NCBI GenBank assembly: GCA_964035015.1
Contig: OZ035997.1
Location: 88,975,965 to 89,039,964, forward strand
Reading direction: 5' to 3'
Length of the DNA stretch: 64,000 nucleotides
Source of the DNA: Corallium rubrum
Lineage: Eukaryota; Cnidaria; Anthozoa; Scleralcyonacea; Coralliidae
The notes beneath the pieces were generated by a model. The model worked only from the letters and a program-made list of their open reading frames with translations. It searched no databases and was not told the origin of the DNA. Position 1 is the first letter of the stretch. Each line of letters opens with the position of its first letter. Position numbers and translations under genes: made by a program. Of the stretch, positions 1 through 11,107 are shown one piece after another.

Positions 1-175
1 AGTATTTTATATGACGTTTTTTAACCTTTAGAGTCTGTAAAATCTTCCTCCAAAAGCCAGGAAATGGCATTTCAGCGACTCTCGATTTCCAAATTTCCCG
101 GGGGAGCGTGCCCTGGACCCCCTAAAAATTTATTTTGATTTCGGCTCCCCCCTTTCAAAATCCTGGCTACGTCCC
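1..175 (-). repeat. Fragment of a dispersed G/C-rich hAT-like MITE
   Basis: The stretch carries, in reverse orientation, the phrase that recurs near 18.6, 21.9, 24.4 and 41.0 kb: a run of C/G, a 'gcatgctcccccgg'-like block, then 'ctgaaatggcatttcc'. It ends in 'ggctacgtccctg', whose reverse complement begins CAGGGACGTAGCC, similar to the CAGGGGCGT / CAGTGGCGT termini of the MITEs at 40914 and 21637 that have 8-bp duplications. The other end lies outside the window. Confidence 0.45.
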
Positions 176-213
176 TGACAACGTTTACAACACTCTTGTA
201 GTCATACAATAAA

Positions 214-318
214 CTACTTATTGACCCCCCTTGTTCGGTCTGTACTAGTGTCGAACTTTACTAAAAACGTCGGTCCAATATTTCACTAGTACAGACCTCA
301 CGCTGGGTCAATAAGTAG
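214..318. repeat. Short inverted repeat
   Basis: The arm 'ctacttattgaccc' is repeated inverted as 'gggtcaataagtag', with inner arms 'ggtctgtactagtg' and 'cactagtacagacc'. It could fold into a hairpin or be a tiny MITE. No coding sequence is seen around it. Confidence 0.5.
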
Positions 319-899
319 TAAATCCAAATATATCAAATATTTAGCTGTCATACAAACACTTTTTTCCTACTCTAAAATAACGACCTCCTAAAAGTAATGG
401 CTACTCGAAAGTATATAGCGCTCATGGATGTGTGCTAATCCAGAAAGTATCGGGGCGGGGCTCAATATTTTAAGTAGTCAGTAGCCGGCGGTAATATGAG
501 CGGGAGATCTTTATGGGCATTTACAATGGCAAGCCAAAACTTACTTATCAAATTGTAAGTGTGCATGATGAACACTTTGTTTAAGAGTCGTAGGAAATGT
601 TAGCTGATAAGATAATTTTAACTAGAAATATATAAATGCAATAACCCCTCGCCCGCTTTTACAGCAACCCCCCTTGCGCTCTTTTTATTGGAGGCCTGGA
701 AATAGCTACTCCTGTTGGAACGATGAAAATATAGTTTTAATTATGGTAGAATATTTGAAATAAAAAAAACAAACTATTTTTTTGAAGAAAAATGCCACAA
801 AGAACAAAGAAAAATTTAAGGATGATATTTCGTAAAATATATTGAAATGAAATAACTACATACGTTTCATGGAACAGCAGATGTCTGTACTAGTTTGAT

Positions 900-2000
900 A
901 GAACAGATTCACTGTTTTATGGAGCACATGGAGTTTTTCGCTGTTCCGAGAAACAGATGAAGATATTTTTTGTTACGGAACGCATTTGTTATTCACTGTT
1001 CCAGGGAACACATGGAGTTATTCATTGTTCTATAGAACACATGGAATTATTCACTGTTCCATGGAACACTTGGAGTTATTCACTACTCTATAGAACACAT
1101 GGTGAATTATGGGACATATGGTGTTATTCGCTGCTCTAAACTATAGAACATGCATGAAGTTATTCACTGTTCCATGGAACACATGAAGTTATTCGCTATT
1201 TCATGAAACACATGGAGTTATTCACTGTTCCATGGAACACATGGAGTTATTCCCCGTTCCATGGAATGCATGGAGTTATTTACTGTTAATTCCATGGAAT
1301 GCGTGGAGTTATTCACTGTTCCATGGAATGCATGGAGTTATTCCCCGTTCCATGGAATGCATGGAGTTATTTACTGTTCCATGGAAAGCATGGAGTTATT
1401 CACTGTTCCATGGAATGCATGGAGTTATTCACTGTTCCATGGAATGCATGGAGATATTCACTGTTCCATGGAATGCATGGAGTTATTTACTGTTCCATGG
1501 AATGCATGGAGTTATTCCCTGTTCCATGGAATGCATGGAGTTATTCACTGTTCCATGGAATGCATGGAGTTATTCCCCGTTCCATGGAATGCATGGAGTT
1601 ATTCACTGTTCCATGGAATGCATGGAGTTATTCCCCGTTCCATGGAATGCATGGAGTTATTCCCCGTTCCATGGAATGCATGGAGTTATTCACTGTTCCA
1701 TGGAATGCATGGAGTTATTCCCCGTTCCATGGAATGCATGGAGTTATTCACTGTTCCATGGAATGCATGGAGTTATTCCCTGTTGCATGGAATGCATGGA
1801 GTTATTCACTGTTCCATGAAATGCATGGAGTTATTTACTGTTCCATGGAATGCATGGAGTTATTCACTGTTCCATGGAATGCATGGAGTTATTTACTGTT
1901 CCATGGAATGCATGGAGTTATTTACTGTTCCATGGAATGCATGGAGTTATTTACTGTTCCATAGAATGCATGGAGTTATTCACTGTTTCATGGAAGACAT
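900..2000 (+). repeat. 29-bp minisatellite, block 1
   Basis: Tandem copies of a unit of the form GTTCCATGGAATGCATGGAG + TTATTCACT (29 bp). Copies are degenerate on the left edge (900-1190) and near-perfect from about 1190 to 1990. The unit contains no stop triplet in any plus-strand frame, so all three forward frames stay open for 170-220 codons. The resulting proteins (periodic MECMELF/VPWNAWSY) are by-products of the repeat. Variants alternate between 'ttcactg', 'tccccg' and 'ttactg'. Confidence 0.9.
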
Positions 2001-2023
2001 ATATGTTTATTTACCAGCTGGGA

Positions 2024-2124
2024 GGTCCGTATAGAGAAATATTTCCCGAGGTCTCAAAAACTGCCCGAGGCCACAGGCCGAGGGTCGTTTTTGAGACCAA
2101 GGGAAATATTGCTCTATACGGACC
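2024..2124. repeat. Hairpin element with CCCGAGG...CCGAGGG core
   Basis: An inverted repeat with arms of about 37 bp ('ggtccgtatagagaaatatt' and its complement) closes on the core 'cccgaggccacaggccgagg' at 2064-2084. The same kind of core (CGAGGC-n-GCCGAG) sits at the centre of hairpins with unrelated arms at 5.6, 25.4, 43.15 and 43.3 kb. Confidence 0.8.
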
Positions 2125-3084
2125 GACCAAAACGGTGAATAACATATTTATTTTTTTTATTAATCGTACGATTTATAATTTACCTAATTAGGTAAATTAA
2201 TATAATTGAATTGCGTAATCGAGATGACATATTCACGCGATATTCAAAAGTCCAAAGTTTATCGTTCGACAGTAAACAACCGCCGACATGCAGTCTGACA
2301 GGGAAGCTTGGAACCTCTTTTGTGATAAAAAACAAATAGTCAAAACTTGAAGATCTAGTTACGAAGGGAAGTCAGAATGCAGTCCTAGTGTTTTTAAAGT
2401 TTAGTTGATAAAGATTCTTCGTCGCTTGCTCGTTTTTGGCTGTTCGCTTGGAAAATCGCTTGCATGCAATACTCGGCTAACTACATGGAAATTGAAAGTG
2501 GATCGTTCGAGTTTGAAGACGAAAATGCTTGTAGTAAGCCATTTGTAACTCTTTTCAAAGATATGACACAATGGGGTTGGCATGTGGAAAATATTTGACT
2601 AAAGGATGAAGACTTGTAGCGGTTTTGTTGAGTATAGTTGGACAACAGAAGAATGACAGTTTAGTATCAAAAGGTTTCAGCTTTTCTGTCTTCTCGTGGT
2701 ATGTTTTTTTTTATATATATATACTTCTATATAGTTTCATTTAGTAATTCAAAATACTGTGTTCACAAGTTTATGTATGTTTTGCCTACTGTTTTAAACT
2801 GTTTTCATACGTCGACGAGTCGCAATAATACTTTAAAACTGTATAAATTTCGCTCGCTGAAATTTTGCTTTTACACAGTTTTCTCGCGTTTTTTTTTTAA
2901 ATTCGCTGTTTTCACATGAACTTGTCAAAGCCATTTGGATAATAAAACTCATTTGCATCCCCGTAGCTCTCTGTTGAATACATTTTTTTCTGTGACAAGC
3001 GAAATAGTTATGAAAATCGATCAATTTTAAATGACAGAATGTAAAAAAAATTTTATTTTGTTTTTGTTTTTAAATCCGCCAACG
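2125..3084. other. Spacer between minisatellite blocks, no gene seen
   Basis: AT-rich sequence without recognisable coding, RNA or transposon features. The short open frames here have no family resemblance. Confidence 0.5.
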
Positions 3085-3965
3085 GTTTCATGGAACACAT
3101 GAAGTTATTCCCTGTTCCATGGAATGCATGGAGTTATTCACTGTTCCATGGAATGCATAGAGTTATTCACTGTTCCATGGAATGCATGGAGTTATTCCCT
3201 GTTCCATGGAATGCATAGAGTTATTCACTGTTCCATGGAATGCATGGAGTTATTCCCTGTTCCATGGAATGCATAGAGTTATTCACTGTTCCATGGAATG
3301 CATGGAGTTATTTATTCACTGTTCCATGGAATGCATGGAGTTATTTACTGTTCCATGGAATGCATGGAGTTATTCACTGTTGCATGGAATGCATGGAGTT
3401 ATTTACTGTTCCATTGAATGCATGGAGTTATTCACTGTTCCATGGAATGCATGGAGTTATTCACTGTTCCATGGAATGCGTGGAGTTATTTACTGTTCCA
3501 TGGAATGCATGGAGTTATTCACTGTTGCATGGAATGCATGGAGTTATTCACTGTTGCATGGAATGCATGGAGTTATTTACTGTTCCATTGAATGCATGGA
3601 GTTATTCACTGTTCCATGGAATGCATGGAGTTATTCACTGTTCCATGGAATGCATGGAGTTATTCACTGTTCCATGGAATGCATGGAGTTATTTGCTGTT
3701 CCATGGAATGGATCGGAGTTATTCACAGTTGTATGGAACACATTGAGTTATTCGCTGTTTCAGGGAACACATGAAGTAATCGTGATATGTGTTCCATGAA
3801 ACAGTGAATAGCTGAATGTGTTTCCCGAAACAGTAAATAACTCCATGTTTTTCATGGAACTGTGAATAACTCAGTGTGCTCCATGGAACAGCGAATAACT
3901 GCATATGTTCCCGGTATAGTTAATAGGTAAATGTGTTCCATAAAACAGTGTTTGCTAACATGGCT
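3085..3965. repeat. 29-bp minisatellite, block 2, with orientation switch
   Basis: The same 29-bp unit as block 1 runs in plus orientation from about 3085 to 3775. It then appears inverted from about 3780 to 3960 ('tccatggaacagcgaataac'). Some units carry GCATAG or TGCATGG variants, including the higher-order pattern 'gttgcatgg...gttccattg', which occurs twice and suggests local duplication of a multi-unit block. Confidence 0.88.
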
Positions 3966-4129
3966 TCTCAAATCATTAACAATTTATGAGCTAATTAGCC
4001 AATTAAAGAAAAATATTTGGTCATATATTATAAATCAATCTAATATGCATCAATATCACCAAATCGCTGGCGAATTCTACTGTAATAGACAATTAAGAAG
4101 CTATTTCATAAACGCGTGTATCGTGTTTT

Positions 4130-4390
4130 ACCAAGGGTTAAAACACTCGAGAACAACAAAAATCACTCGGTCTATTACGGTATCACCTCGTAATTTTCAA
4201 TGTTCTCTCGTGCTTGTAAAACTTTCGAAAACAATAAAACTCACCCGGCATGCAGTCTCGTGATTTTCGTTATTCTCTGATGTTTTACAAACACTCGAGA
4301 ACAATAAAAATTATTCTGTTAACGGCCTCGTGATTTTCATTGTCCTCTCGTGTTTGTAACCCCTGGTAAAACACTTCCACTCGAAATATT
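4130..4390. repeat. Tandem degenerate hairpin units
   Basis: Two to three tandem units of about 80 bp each read 'cactcgagaacaa...aaaatcac', then a C/G core, then 'cctcgtgattttcattgt...tctcgtg'. Each is a hairpin on its own. The core (ACTCGG-n-CCTCGT) is the reverse complement of the CGAGG-n-CCGAG core of the other hairpin elements in this window. Confidence 0.55.
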
Positions 4391-4499
4391 ACATCATAAT
4401 CCATTCGCACCGGACATGCTTCTTTTATAGAAATTGAACTTTCTCAATTTTAATAAAAGTAGCATCCTGCGTAGGCAGTGCAGAAACAACAATCGAATT

Positions 4500-4650
4500 A
4501 TAGCAAGGTTAGATATACTGCCGAAACAGAGAACGTAGGAGTCTAACGTTTCGAGCGAAGGCCCTTCGTCAGTTAGTATGTTTAGTATATTATTAAACTC
4601 CAACAATCCAATTCTAAATTTATAATACGGTTTCTCTCTCTGTCTCACGA
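4500..4650 (-). repeat. Penelope-type retroelement fragment with hammerhead-like core
   Basis: On the minus strand the sequence reads CTGACGA (4572-4566), a short stem (AGGGC/GCTC), then GAAA (4552-4549), followed by an ACGT...ACGT self-pairing segment. This is the order of the hammerhead ribozyme core (CUGANGA, stem II, GAA, stem III). Hammerhead motifs are known in the terminal repeats of Penelope-like elements, and a Penelope GIY-YIG fragment occurs at 38.6-39.1 kb. A degraded related copy lies near 48.9 kb. Cleavage activity is not implied. Confidence 0.5.
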
Positions 4651-5499
4651 TTTAAGGCCAAAAATACTTCTGGACGTTCTGGTTTAACTTTATGATGCAC
4701 TTATTCTGTCTGAGACATTTTCTGAGCATCCAAGTCTGACAAACCTCTAACAAACGCCTGCTACTAATTGACCGCACCGAAAAAGGTGGCGACTTGTAAA
4801 TTTAACTGCAATCCTTTGTGTGCAGTAAATATTGTTTCTTGCAGAATTATCGGAAGATATGGTATTAAAACGACCAACCTTGGTAGAAATGAAGTTCTTG
4901 CTTACTTAATCCATTTTAGCAGGATGAACAATGCTTAGTTGTTATCTGAGCCGATTTGAAGTCGCAAAGCATTGTGGTTAAATGTACCGCCGCCATCTTC
5001 TTCGGTACCGTCATGCAATTCTGTTTTTCATTTATTAATTTGTCCAGATTAAGATGATATAGGTGCTGCAGCAACCATGTGATATTATTTAACCTATTTG
5101 TTAGAATTTATAGGAAATTGTTTTATTAAATAAAAAAAATTATATAATTTTTAATTGATAAATCCATTCTCGTTATCTCAGTCATTAAAGTTTGTATTAG
5201 TTCTTTAAAGACTTTAATATCGTATCATTACTATGCATGGTATTGGCCATTTACTATAGTTAGTATAATTACGTTTTTCCAGCATTATTTATGTAATGTT
5301 TAAAACACGAACAGCAGTGTTTTATACCTGATAAATCTTATTGACGTCCGAAAGGATACTAATGGTCATATAATTTTATATAAAAATACTAATCACTAAT
5401 AAACATAGAATTTTATAAAAAATTGTTATCCTAATTTGCAATTGAATGAATCAAAGCAAAAGCAACCAATAACAGAACGTTTTTTAAGATGCGCGCTCG

Positions 5500-5885
5500 A
5501 ATATTTATTAACAAATAAAACATAAAGCTCCGTGCATATGTACTCTTATAAAGGCACGTTTGACGTCATTTGAACACGAAAGAAGTTGAGTAGAGGCACG
5601 AGGCGATAGCCGAGTGCCTTTACACTTCTTTCTTGTTCAAATGACGTCAAACGTACCTTTATAAGAGTACATATGCACAGGAACGATATGTTTTATTTGT
5701 TTTATAAAATAAGAAGAAGAAAATTCAAACTAAAAGGGAGGTAGTTTTAGAATTTGGCGGGCTTTCCGGCCAGCTGACGCCATTCTACGCCACTTTACGT
5801 CATTCATGATCTATGTTCTCTTATAAATGCACGGAACCCAACCAATCAGAGCGTGCGTAGAGGGCACCTTATTTTATAAAACTTG
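5500..5885. mobile_element. Hairpin-type non-autonomous element (CGAGGC/GCCGAG family)
   Basis: A near-perfect inverted repeat (5532-5678) with arms of about 60 bp ('gtgcatatgtactcttataa' and complement, including TGACGTCA-like 'tgacgtca') encloses the core 'gcacgaggcgatagccgagt' at 5596-5617. Downstream comes 'caatcagagcgtgcg' and then 'ttattttataaa', the same right-hand order as in the copies at 25.3-25.8 and 43.3-43.8 kb. It is interpreted as one family sharing core and right end but not arms. Confidence 0.6.
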
Positions 5886-7550
5886 ATAAAACCGCCGACA
5901 CAGCACTGACTTCCTTTGTGTTTTCCTCATGAACAAGACGCCTGCTTAGGCGTTCACTCGGGCTACTCTATGCACGAAACAGCGCAACAGTGTGCACATT
6001 AAAGCGTTTGTTAAAAAGTACAAAAGAGCCTACAGTGCAATTTACCGGTAGATTCAAGCTATCATTAGACAACCCCATGCAGTTAGCTGCCAGTTCGCCA
6101 GCCATTAGTGAAAAAGTTGGATTGAATGAGCTACAAGACCGGCAAAACATTGGTGCACCGTTGAACTGGAAGCAGACTGCTGTCTGTCTGAATGCACCTA
6201 TCATAACGGCCATCCCTGGGGGTACAACCCCGGGACATACCAGGGGGAAATAGGGGGATACAGGGGGATCCGAAGTGTGCTTTGCCCGGGGACCCAGGGG
6301 GAATCACAGAATTCGCCAAGGCGATTTGGAGAGAGGGAGAGGGGAGGGGAATTTTTTCCGCAGATACACAAGTTTCGCGGGCTCAGCTATGCGCAGCGTG
6401 TAGTCTTTTGTAAAATGTCTTCGGAAATCGAGGTAGGTTTAAATCTGTATTGTTACGATAAATTGATGAAATAACGTCTTAATAATAACGCAAGCTGCAA
6501 GCTCAACTGTAATACACACATAGAATCTACATTTCTAACATTGTATTTGCAGTTAAGGTCATAGGCACTTCAATGACATTCTAATAAAATACGACATTTA
6601 AACTACTGTTTCATTGTAGTAATATATAATCTTGCCATGGGGGTGGGGCTATTTGTTTGAAGGCTTACCCTGGGGAGGGAGGGGAAATGAGGAACTTTTA
6701 TACCTGTTTTTGCAAAATCCCAGGGTTGTACTCCCAGGGACGGCCGTTGATAGGTGCGTAACTTCACGGCGTTATCTAGATGTGCAAAGTAAAACAGTTC
6801 AACATCACGTTTATCATTATTTTTTGCATTACTTAGTGCTTTAATTAAAATTACTTGCGTTTTCAGTTGTAGTTGTTGGACTAAGCAGCAAGCCATTACT
6901 CAGTAAGCAGTATATTACCCAGACGATTGACAAAAAGCGAACGTACCCAGGAACTATTAAAATGCATACACTCACACTCAATGAAATTATATTAAAGCTA
7001 GTGAAGCTGTGAAGCAGTCGGAATCACATGGAGTTTATTTGGCACAGCTTTATTAACACAACAATACATAATCCCGGCAATAACAAAGCAAATTACAAAT
7101 ATTAAAATTACCTCAATACATTTAAAGTTTTCCCATTTAACGTAAACAGCACGAAATGTCAACACAGCATAAATGGCTATTTGGCACACACGCACGATCG
7201 GAAATCGCATAGAAAATCGGCCACTTTCATGGGGCAGTTCGCAGTCCATGTGCGTGCTGGCTCAAGTGAGTTCTGGGTATTTGGGTTCGTACATCGCGAA
7301 AATCCAACGAGTTGTCAACAAACCGTATTCTATGGCAAGCCCACCCTTCGTGCTATGTGCTCGTGGAAGAATTATGGTCGAGCGACGATTTTGAGCGGAG
7401 ATGTTTGACTTTGAGCTCGTGGTGTCCTCGCTCCTGTTGGCCGTGTATTGATGACGTTTACACGCCAGATATTCGTTCTACGCATGTGCAGCTAAAACAG
7501 GTCAGCCTGGATTAGGTCCCCGTCGACAGCCGCAATTTCCGATCGTGACT
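5886..7550. other. Unassigned stretch
   Basis: There are open frames of 60-97 codons on both strands (for example 5990-6253 and 6603-6896), but none resembles a family I recognise. A run of C/G-rich 'ccctggggg' and 'acccaggggg' phrases at 6210-6310 and 6640-6740 is inverted and may be a degraded MITE. One possible first exon is listed separately. Confidence 0.4.
6415..6432 (+). CDS. Possible first coding exon (6 codons) of an unknown gene
   Basis: An ATG in good context (aaaATGT) is followed by five codons (MSSEIE) and a canonical donor GTAGGT at 6433. The two nearest acceptor-like sites downstream (after 'tttgcag' at about 6550 and 'ttttcag' at about 6865) run into stops in the required phase, so no continuation was found. 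This is a weak call from start context and donor only. Confidence 0.15.
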
Positions 7551-8499
7551 CCAAATTAAAGCTTATTATTCCATTCTGGCCCAAGACTAACGGCATTTCT
7601 TTGAACAATTTATAAAGGAGAAAAATAACAATTTACTAGAAAGTACTCGGTCTTGGGGGAAACATTTCGATGGCTTCTTTTAATTTTAACTGGCTTTCCT
7701 ATATGGCTAAACTGTCAGTTACAAATAATTGTGGTTGGCGACTTAGACTTTGGGGGGAAAATTTCGATGGCTTCTGTTATTTTTTACCAGCTTTCCTATA
7801 TATCAAATTGAAGCTCATTCTATCGTCTTGTTGGCCCAAGAAAAATTAGAAGTGGCCCAGATCTGGTTTAAGAGTTATTCGCATACGCCGAAACTGTGAA
7901 GGTATCACCACATTCATTGGGGGAAAAATTTCGATGGCTTCTTTTAATTTTAACCGGCTTTCCTGTATATCAAAATGAAGCTCATTCTCAGAAATTCGCT
8001 ACGTCCTACTCAGTACGTTTCAGGCCGCGCTGATACTGGAATCGATTGCCGGACCTTTAGTTTTGCTTGAACGAATTCCGGTAAATTTCGATGGTTTCTG
8101 TTATTTTTTTACCAGCTTTCCTATATTTCAAATTGAAGCTCATTCTATCGTCTTGCTGGCCCAAGAAAAATTAGAAGTGGCCCAGATCTGGTTCAAGAAT
8201 TATTCCCTTTTAAAGCGAGACGCCCATATTGTTTATAATTACACAGCGCGCTAAAAATAGAATACTTTATTATTAATTCCTTGGGATGGTTTTGGGGGAA
8301 ACATTCCGATGGGTTCTTTTAATTTTAAGCGGCTTTCACATATATCCAAATGAAGCTCATTCTATCTTCATGCTGGCCCAAGAAAAATTAGAAGTGGCCC
8401 AGATTTGGTTCAAGAGTTATTCGCTTTTAAAGCGAGAAGCCCAAACTGTCAATTACAGCGCGCCGGAAATAGAAAGCTTTAATAATTGTGGTTGCCCGG

Positions 8500-9006
8500 C
8501 GAAAATTTAAGCGGGATCTGAGCCACGTTTGACTTTAAGCGGGCTTAAAATGTCCGTGTAAACAGATCGGCGTAAATTAATCGCGATGAGTTTGCACAAC
8601 CTCAAGAAGGTGGATTAAACTGAGCACGATCAGTTAATCGCGCTTAACTTGGCCGTGTAAACGCAACGGGATTGAAAAACGCTTGCTATTAATACGGTGT
8701 TATTAATACGATAAAATGCATTTTTTTGCCCAGCTACAGAAGCTTCCATCTCGCTATTCTTTGTTCCTTTGTTTGTTTGTTTCTTTCTTTCTTTTAGCTA
8801 CTACTCTTTCTCGTGCGCCAAAGAACAACGGAAGACATCAGTACACGCTACCCATACGAAGTTTCCAAAACCAAAACGTCCGCCATGTTGAATAATGATG
8901 TACGTGGTTTAGTAAGGGATTATTAAAAGACCGTGTAAACGCACCAAGGTGGCGCATTTTAAGCACGCTTAAACTTAAGCGTGCTTAAATTTTGGCCGTG
9001 AAAAAA
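8500..9006. mobile_element. MITE inside the foldback array
   Basis: The ends 'aaaatttaagcgggatctga' and 'gcgtgcttaaattttggccg' are imperfect inverted repeats, with subterminal 'ccgtgtaaacg' phrases facing inward. No open reading frame of note lies inside. Confidence 0.5.
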
Positions 9007-9934
9007 CACGGCTTTAGACTTTGGGGAGAAAATTTCGATGGCTTCTGTTATTTTTTACCAGCTTTCCTATATATCAAATTGAAGCTCATTCTATCGTCTT
9101 GCTGGCCCAAGAAAAATTAGATTCACATATATAAGAAAGCCCGTTAAAATTAAAAGAAGCCATCGAAATGTCCCCCCCCCCCCCCCCCCCCCAAGTGAAT
9201 GTGGTGATACCTTCACAGTTTCGGCGTTATGCGAATAACTCTTAAACCAAATCTGGGCCACTTCTCATTTTTCTTGGGCCAGCAAGACGATAGAATGAGC
9301 TTCAATTTGAAATATAGGAAAGCTGGTAAAAAAATAACAGAAACCATCGAAATTTACCGGAATTCGTTCAAGCAAAACTAAAGGTCCGGCAATCGATTCC
9401 AGTATCAGCGCGGCCTGAAACGTACTGAGTAGGACGTAGCGAATTTCTGTTCTATCATAGATTCTATCACTAGCACTATCCGTCGCTCAAAACGTCAGCA
9501 TTTCTTTACTAAAATTTTGGCAGTTTACAAAAGTAATTTGCTTTGCTATTGTCATATCGAAAACAGTGTCTATGCAGCAGCCTACCTTTTACATTCGACA
9601 TTTATTATCTCTTAGTTTAGAAACCACTTCCTTTATATAGACGGAATGAGACAAATTAAGGCAAACCATCACGCTTCCCATGTAAACATGTAGTTTCTTT
9701 ATAGTCTTTGTAAGGGGCTGTTTACATGAGCCGGACTTGTTTGGTTAAAATCGTACTGTTGTTTTGACCACTGACCGATGAGAGAATTTCGTGACATGAG
9801 TTAGCTCACTGTTAGCCGGGATAGCCGGCTGATCGGTGAGGTTTTACCTTAGGTTCAAGATTATTAATATGAATTAAACTGACATTCTCATAACGTAAAA
9901 GAAGCTTTGTTGATCGATGCCATCACACATTCAG

Positions 9935-10068
9935 GTCACGTCCACACGTATACGTTTTCCTAGCGTTTTCATATTGTTTCAGGTAATGAGACCATTGTTT
10001 TCTGCTCCCTTGAGGACCGAGAACAATATAAAAACGCTATGAAAACGCATACGTGTGGACGTGGACTT
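9935..10068. repeat. Palindromic MITE
   Basis: The arms 'cacgtccacacgtatacgtt' and 'aacgcatacgtgtggacgtg' are inverted. The inner arms 'cgttttcatattgttt' and 'aacaatataaaaacg' extend the pairing. Confidence 0.7.
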
Positions 10069-10521
10069 AAAGGCCATTTCCACTCAGGAGAATTTTCATC
10101 GGACAGGAAATTTCCCTTTGTCTTGTGAGCTCTTGGGCAGGACTAATGAGTTTGAGACAAAAGAAAATGTCCTGTCCGAGGAAAATTTTCCTGAGTGGAA
10201 ATGGGCCTTAAGGCTAGTTTCCACTCAGGAAAATCTTCCCCAGGATAGGAACGGACAGGAAAGTTTCCTTTATGTTGAAATCATTAGTTCCGACCGAGAG
10301 CTCACAAGACAAAGAAAACTTCCCTGTCCGTTCCTGTCCCAAGGAAGATTTTCCTGATGGAAACTAGCCTTCAGTTAATGGCCCATTTCCACTCAGGAGA
10401 ATTTTCCTCGGACAGGACATTTTCTTTTGTCTCAAACTCATTAGTTCTGCCCAAGAGCTCACAAGACAAAGGGAAATTTCCTGTCCGAGGAAAATTCTCC
10501 TGAGTGGAAATGGGCCTTAAG
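10066..10521. mobile_element. Three adjoining palindromic MITEs
   Basis: Units at about 10066-10211, 10206-10376 and 10378-10521 each begin and end with complementary 'tttccactcagga(a/g)aat' termini (AAGGCCCATTTCCACTCAGG on the outside). The first and third units are inverted copies of one another. The middle unit is a different subfamily ('aaggctagtttccactcagg'). The whole is a palindrome made of palindromes, consistent with one family member inserted into another. Confidence 0.75.
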
Positions 10522-10708
10522 ACAACAAGAAAACACGTGATAAGACAGGTGTGTAATGGCTGCCCTGGTACTGGAACCGATTGCCGGACCTTTAGTTTTT
10601 CTTGAACGAGTTCCGGATACCGGACCTATTAGCCACTTCGTTAAAGATTTCTATTTCCGGCGCGCTGTAATTGACAGTTTGGGGCTTCTCGCTTTAAAAG
10701 CGAATAAA

Positions 10709-11107
10709 GGCCCGGTCAAACGAGGATGAGAATTGATGAGAGTCGATGAGAGTTGCAACTCTCGGTCGCGTTTGACCACCAACTCTCATCGACTCTCATG
10801 CACTCTTATCAACTTTCATCAACTTTGAGCTGGTTCAAATTTTAATGAGAATTGATGAGAGTTTTTGCTCGTTTGACCGGTCATGAGAGTTGGCATATGA
10901 GAGTTGATGAGAGTTTAGTACTTTGTTTACCTCGAAATTCGTTCCAAGTCTCCCTGCTACGCGCGGTAAATCCTACAACTCTCGTCAACTCTCATGGTCA
11001 ACTCTCATCAACTCTCATCCTCGTTTGACCGGGGCATGAGAGTTGAGAAAACTCTCAGACAAACTCTCGCTTGCCTCTCATCAACTCTCATCCTCGTTTG
11101 ACCGGCC
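10709..11107. mobile_element. MITE with GGCCCGGTCAAACGAGG termini
   Basis: The left end 'ggcccggtcaaacgaggatg' and right end 'catcctcgtttgaccggcc' are inverted repeats. The interior is filled with 'gagagttgatgagag' in both orientations, so it is internally repetitive. A second 'tcctcgtttgaccgggg' end at about 11020 suggests a nested or truncated second copy. Confidence 0.7.

Noticed and set aside
1232-2034. Long overlapping plus-strand ORFs (195-257 codons) rich in MECMELF/VPWNAWSY
   Set aside because: They are three frames of the same 29-bp minisatellite, not proteins.
900-3965. CRISPR-like array appearance
   Set aside because: Repeats are contiguous with no unique spacers, and the sequence is clearly eukaryotic.
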